Shown: piece after piece, positions 22,751 to 23,643 of the stretch
How the letters are laid out: each line of letters begins with the position of its first letter
Position numbering within the stretch: position 1 is the first letter of the stretch
Assembly: GCA_900770925.1 (NCBI GenBank)
Contig: CAAGLY010000026.1
Coordinates: forward strand, 1-23,643
Direction: 5' to 3'
Origin: Bacilli bacterium
Lineage (GTDB): Bacteria > Bacillota_I > Bacilli_A > RFN20 > CAG-288
Length of the DNA stretch: 23,643 bases
Made by a program: the position numbers and the translations under genes
Notes under the pieces: generated by a model
What the model was told of the DNA's origin: nothing
What the model saw: the letters and a program-made list of their open reading frames with translations, nothing else
Databases searched by the model: none

Positions 22751-22776
22751 AAAAAGCCCTATTTCTAGGGCTTTTT
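22751..22776. terminator. Bidirectional terminator between the ABC-2 operon and tRNA-Pro
   Basis: AAAAAGCCCT and AGGGCTTTTT pair around ATTTCT. A- and T-runs on the two sides make it work for the plus-strand permease operon and for the minus-strand tRNA-Pro, whose 3' end is 5 nt away. Confidence 0.93.
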
Positions 22777-22780
22777 AAGA

Positions 22781-22857
22781 TGGTCGAGAGTATGAGATTT
22801 GAACTCATGGCCCCCTGCTCCCAAAGCAGGTGCGCTACCAAACTGCGCTAACTCTCG
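22781..22857 (-). tRNA. tRNA-Pro (anticodon TGG)
   Basis: The 77-nt minus-strand cloverleaf has acceptor CGAGAGT/ACTCTCG, anticodon loop TTTGGGA, T-arm GAGTTCAAATCTC and encoded CCA (TGG at 22781-22783). It is last in a three-tRNA group and is separated from tRNA-Arg by a terminator-like hairpin. Confidence 0.97.
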
Positions 22858-22866
22858 GATAAAAGA

Positions 22867-22887
22867 AAAGAGCCGGAAGGGCTCTTT
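22867..22887 (-). terminator. Terminator-like hairpin inside the tRNA cluster
   Basis: AAAGAGCC (22867-22874) pairs with GGCTCTTT (22880-22887). On the minus strand it is followed by a T-rich run (TCTTTTAT). It lies between tRNA-Arg and tRNA-Pro, so it either ends the Cys-Arg transcript or partially terminates or processes a longer one. No clear promoter for tRNA-Pro is visible in the remaining few bases. Confidence 0.7.
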
Positions 22888-22897
22888 CTTTTTAACA

Positions 22898-22975
22898 TGG
22901 TGCCCTCGAAGAGACTCGAACTCTTGACCCTTTGATTCGTAGTCAAATACTCTAATCCAACTGAGCTACGAGGGC
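22898..22975 (-). tRNA. tRNA-Arg (anticodon ACG)
   Basis: The 78-nt minus-strand cloverleaf has acceptor GCCCTCG/CGAGGGC, anticodon loop CTACGAA, T-arm GAGTTCGAGTCTC and encoded CCA. The ACG anticodon is normally edited to ICG by TadA and then reads CGU/CGC/CGA. It follows tRNA-Cys after 6 nt. Confidence 0.97.
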
Positions 22976-22981
22976 ATGTTT

Positions 22982-23056
22982 TGGAGGATCCAGCCGGATT
23001 TGAACCGACGGTTAGGGATTTGCAATCCCGTGCGTTACCAACTTCGCTATGGATCC
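22982..23056 (-). tRNA. tRNA-Cys (anticodon GCA)
   Basis: The 75-nt minus-strand cloverleaf has acceptor GGATCCA/TGGATCC, anticodon loop TTGCAAA, T-arm CGGTTCAAATCCG, discriminator U as expected for tRNA-Cys, and encoded CCA. It is first of the three-tRNA group. Confidence 0.97.
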
Positions 23057-23068
23057 AGCGAAAGATAG

Positions 23069-23095
23069 TTTATCACAGAGATTTGCCTTTAACAA
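23069..23095 (-). promoter_or_regulatory. Probable promoter of the tRNA-Cys-Arg-Pro group
   Basis: On the minus strand GATAAA (23069-23074) is preceded by CTCTGT, giving a TGTGATAAA context like the extended -10 elements elsewhere in the window. TTGTTA (23090-23095) lies 15 bp upstream. The short spacer makes the -35 doubtful. Confidence 0.45.
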
Positions 23096-23103
23096 CAGAA
23101 TTT

Positions 23104-23475
23104 TTAAAAATCAGATCCGTTGTAACCCCAGTACGGCGTCTCGAAGTAACTGACATAGATTCGATCTTTACGGATCGGAAGAAGGGAAGATACGATGTCA
23201 GTCAGCTTTCCCGTTAAGCCGTCATAGTCTTTACCGGCTTGGTCTATGGCATAGGAACCCTCTCCAGATGTTTCCTTGTAGACAGATACTTTGATCCTCC
23301 TAAGAGGTTCATCGCTCCCGCTAAAGGTCATCCGGCAATCATCCTCGATTCGGGTCATCAGCCATTCCTGGCTTTTTCCCGGAAGCAATGAAATCGCTTT
23401 ACCGAAGAGATTCTCCCTTTTCGATTTGGCGGAATCCTCGACCCTGACATTCGTCCTAACGTGGATAAAAGGCAT
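23104..23475 (-). CDS. MIF-like tautomerase (macrophage migration inhibitory factor family)
   Basis: This 123-aa protein belongs to the MIF/phenylpyruvate tautomerase fold. The initiator Met is followed by Pro (MPFIHVRTNV), the catalytic N-terminal proline after Met removal. LLPGKSQEWLMTRIEDD contains Lys34 in the position of the active-site lysine, FSGSDEPLRRIKVSVY matches the central strand, and RIYVSYFETPYWGYNGSDF matches the conserved C-terminal strand ending W.xNG..F. MIF homologues form trimers with tautomerase activity; the physiological substrate in bacteria is unclear. GGAG lies 9 nt before the ATG and an extended -10 (TGTGCTAGAAT) just before that. It is 47 nt upstream of the tRNA-Cys gene on the same strand. 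Confidence 0.88.
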   Translation of the reverse strand: MPFIHVRTNVRVEDSAKSKRENLFGKAISLLPGKSQEWLMTRIEDDCRMTFSGSDEPLRRIKVSVYKETSGEGSYAIDQAGKDYDGLTGKLTDIVSSLLPIRKDRIYVSYFETPYWGYNGSDF

Positions 23476-23495
23476 TTACCATAGCTCCGGCAAGT

Positions 23496-23506
23496 ATTCT
23501 AGCACA
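23496..23506 (-). promoter_or_regulatory. Extended -10 promoter of the tautomerase gene
   Basis: On the minus strand TGTGCTAGAAT ends 20 nt before the ATG, so transcription should start close to the GGAG ribosome-binding site. The same 11-nt string occurs at 1488-1498 upstream of the rnf operon. Confidence 0.55.
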
Positions 23507-23588
23507 GAATTTTTGGTTTTCTAGACTAAATCGGATAGTTTTTCGAAATTTTCGTTCTTGATTCAGGATGCTCAGGTTTTGTTCGCTA

Positions 23589-23597
23589 TGGTAAAAT
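23589..23597 (+). promoter_or_regulatory. Candidate extended -10 promoter at the right edge
   Basis: TGG plus TAAAAT forms an extended -10. An ATG at 23604 lies at the expected transcription start, so a leaderless gene is possible. No -35 is visible. Confidence 0.35.
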
Positions 23598-23603
23598 CTT
23601 TAC

Positions 23604-23643
23604 ATGCAGAACATTTCATTGACAAAAGTATCTGAAAAGTCTC
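23604..23643 (+). CDS. Possible gene start running off the window (unidentified)
   Basis: The ATG at 23604 opens a frame that continues to the window edge (MQNISLTKVSEKS...). It has no ribosome-binding site, but sits 7 nt after a TAAAAT box, as for a leaderless mRNA. Thirteen codons are too few to identify anything. Confidence 0.25.
   Translation, partial: MQNISLTKVSEKS

Noticed and set aside
22660..23217. Plus-strand ORFs over the Pro and Cys tRNAs
   Set aside because: They are translations of the antisense of tRNA genes and terminators (the GFEPTVRDLQSRALPTS-type artefact).
1..23643. CRISPR array, insertion sequence, prophage or integrase
   Set aside because: No regularly spaced repeats, transposase, integrase or phage structural genes were seen on either strand.
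1..23643. UGA read as Trp (Mycoplasma-type code)
   Set aside because: Trp is encoded by TGG in intact genes, and several genes (pgmB, the AbrB-like gene) end at TGA at sensible positions.

Overview
The window looks like a chromosomal segment of a low-GC Gram-positive (Firmicutes/Bacilli-type) bacterium with a compact, partly eroded genome. Genes are tightly packed behind AGGAGG-like ribosome-binding sites, intrinsic terminators are plentiful and promoters are sigma-A-like. UGA is used as a stop and Trp is UGG, so the code is standard. Several protein families (heterodimeric ABC exporter, AbrB-type regulator, PF06541-type membrane protein) fit Firmicutes, possibly an Erysipelotrichia- or Mollicutes-related lineage. 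That placement is inference; no rRNA is present.

Layout. 1-1.24 kb: the 3' part of a multi-pass membrane protein gene and a small membrane protein with its own promoter and terminator. 1.24-1.98 kb: no convincing gene. 1.99-6.26 kb: a five-gene plus-strand operon in the order rnfC-D-G-E-A. 6.26-6.78 kb: hairpins and a gene-like fragment. 6.78-7.75 kb (minus): a P-loop protein of unknown function. 7.75-9.35 kb: a decayed sugar-phosphorylase locus (GH65 C-terminal remnant, intact pgmB, and an ABC sugar-importer ATPase fragment fused across the pgmB stop). 9.35-11.75 kb (minus): tRNA-Asp, tRNA-Gly, an unknown gene, mtaB and tRNA-Ala. 11.95-12.55 kb: hpt. 12.6-20.05 kb (minus): a long operon rimO - ABC exporter pair - cysS - glf. 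20.2-22.73 kb (plus): an SDR oxidoreductase, then an AbrB-like regulator, ABC ATPase and ABC-2 permease cassette. 22.78-23.06 kb (minus): tRNA-Pro, -Arg and -Cys. 23.1-23.5 kb (minus): an MIF-like tautomerase. The right edge holds a possible gene start.

The most remarkable element is the Rnf-like operon. All five reading frames are intact and well provided with ribosome-binding sites, and RnfC keeps its nucleotide/flavin-site region and both [4Fe-4S] motifs. However, no rnfB is present. The Cys residues expected to hold the intramembrane [2Fe-2S] cluster in RnfA and RnfE are replaced by non-Cys residues, RnfG lacks the SGAT flavinylation motif, and RnfD has TGAS where SGAT is expected. By hand alignment to remembered family motifs, most of the ferredoxin-to-membrane electron path is missing. 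This points to a re-purposed or minimal NADH-linked membrane complex rather than an ordinary Rnf pump. It contrasts with the frankly broken sugar genes a few kilobases away, which show what real decay looks like in this genome.
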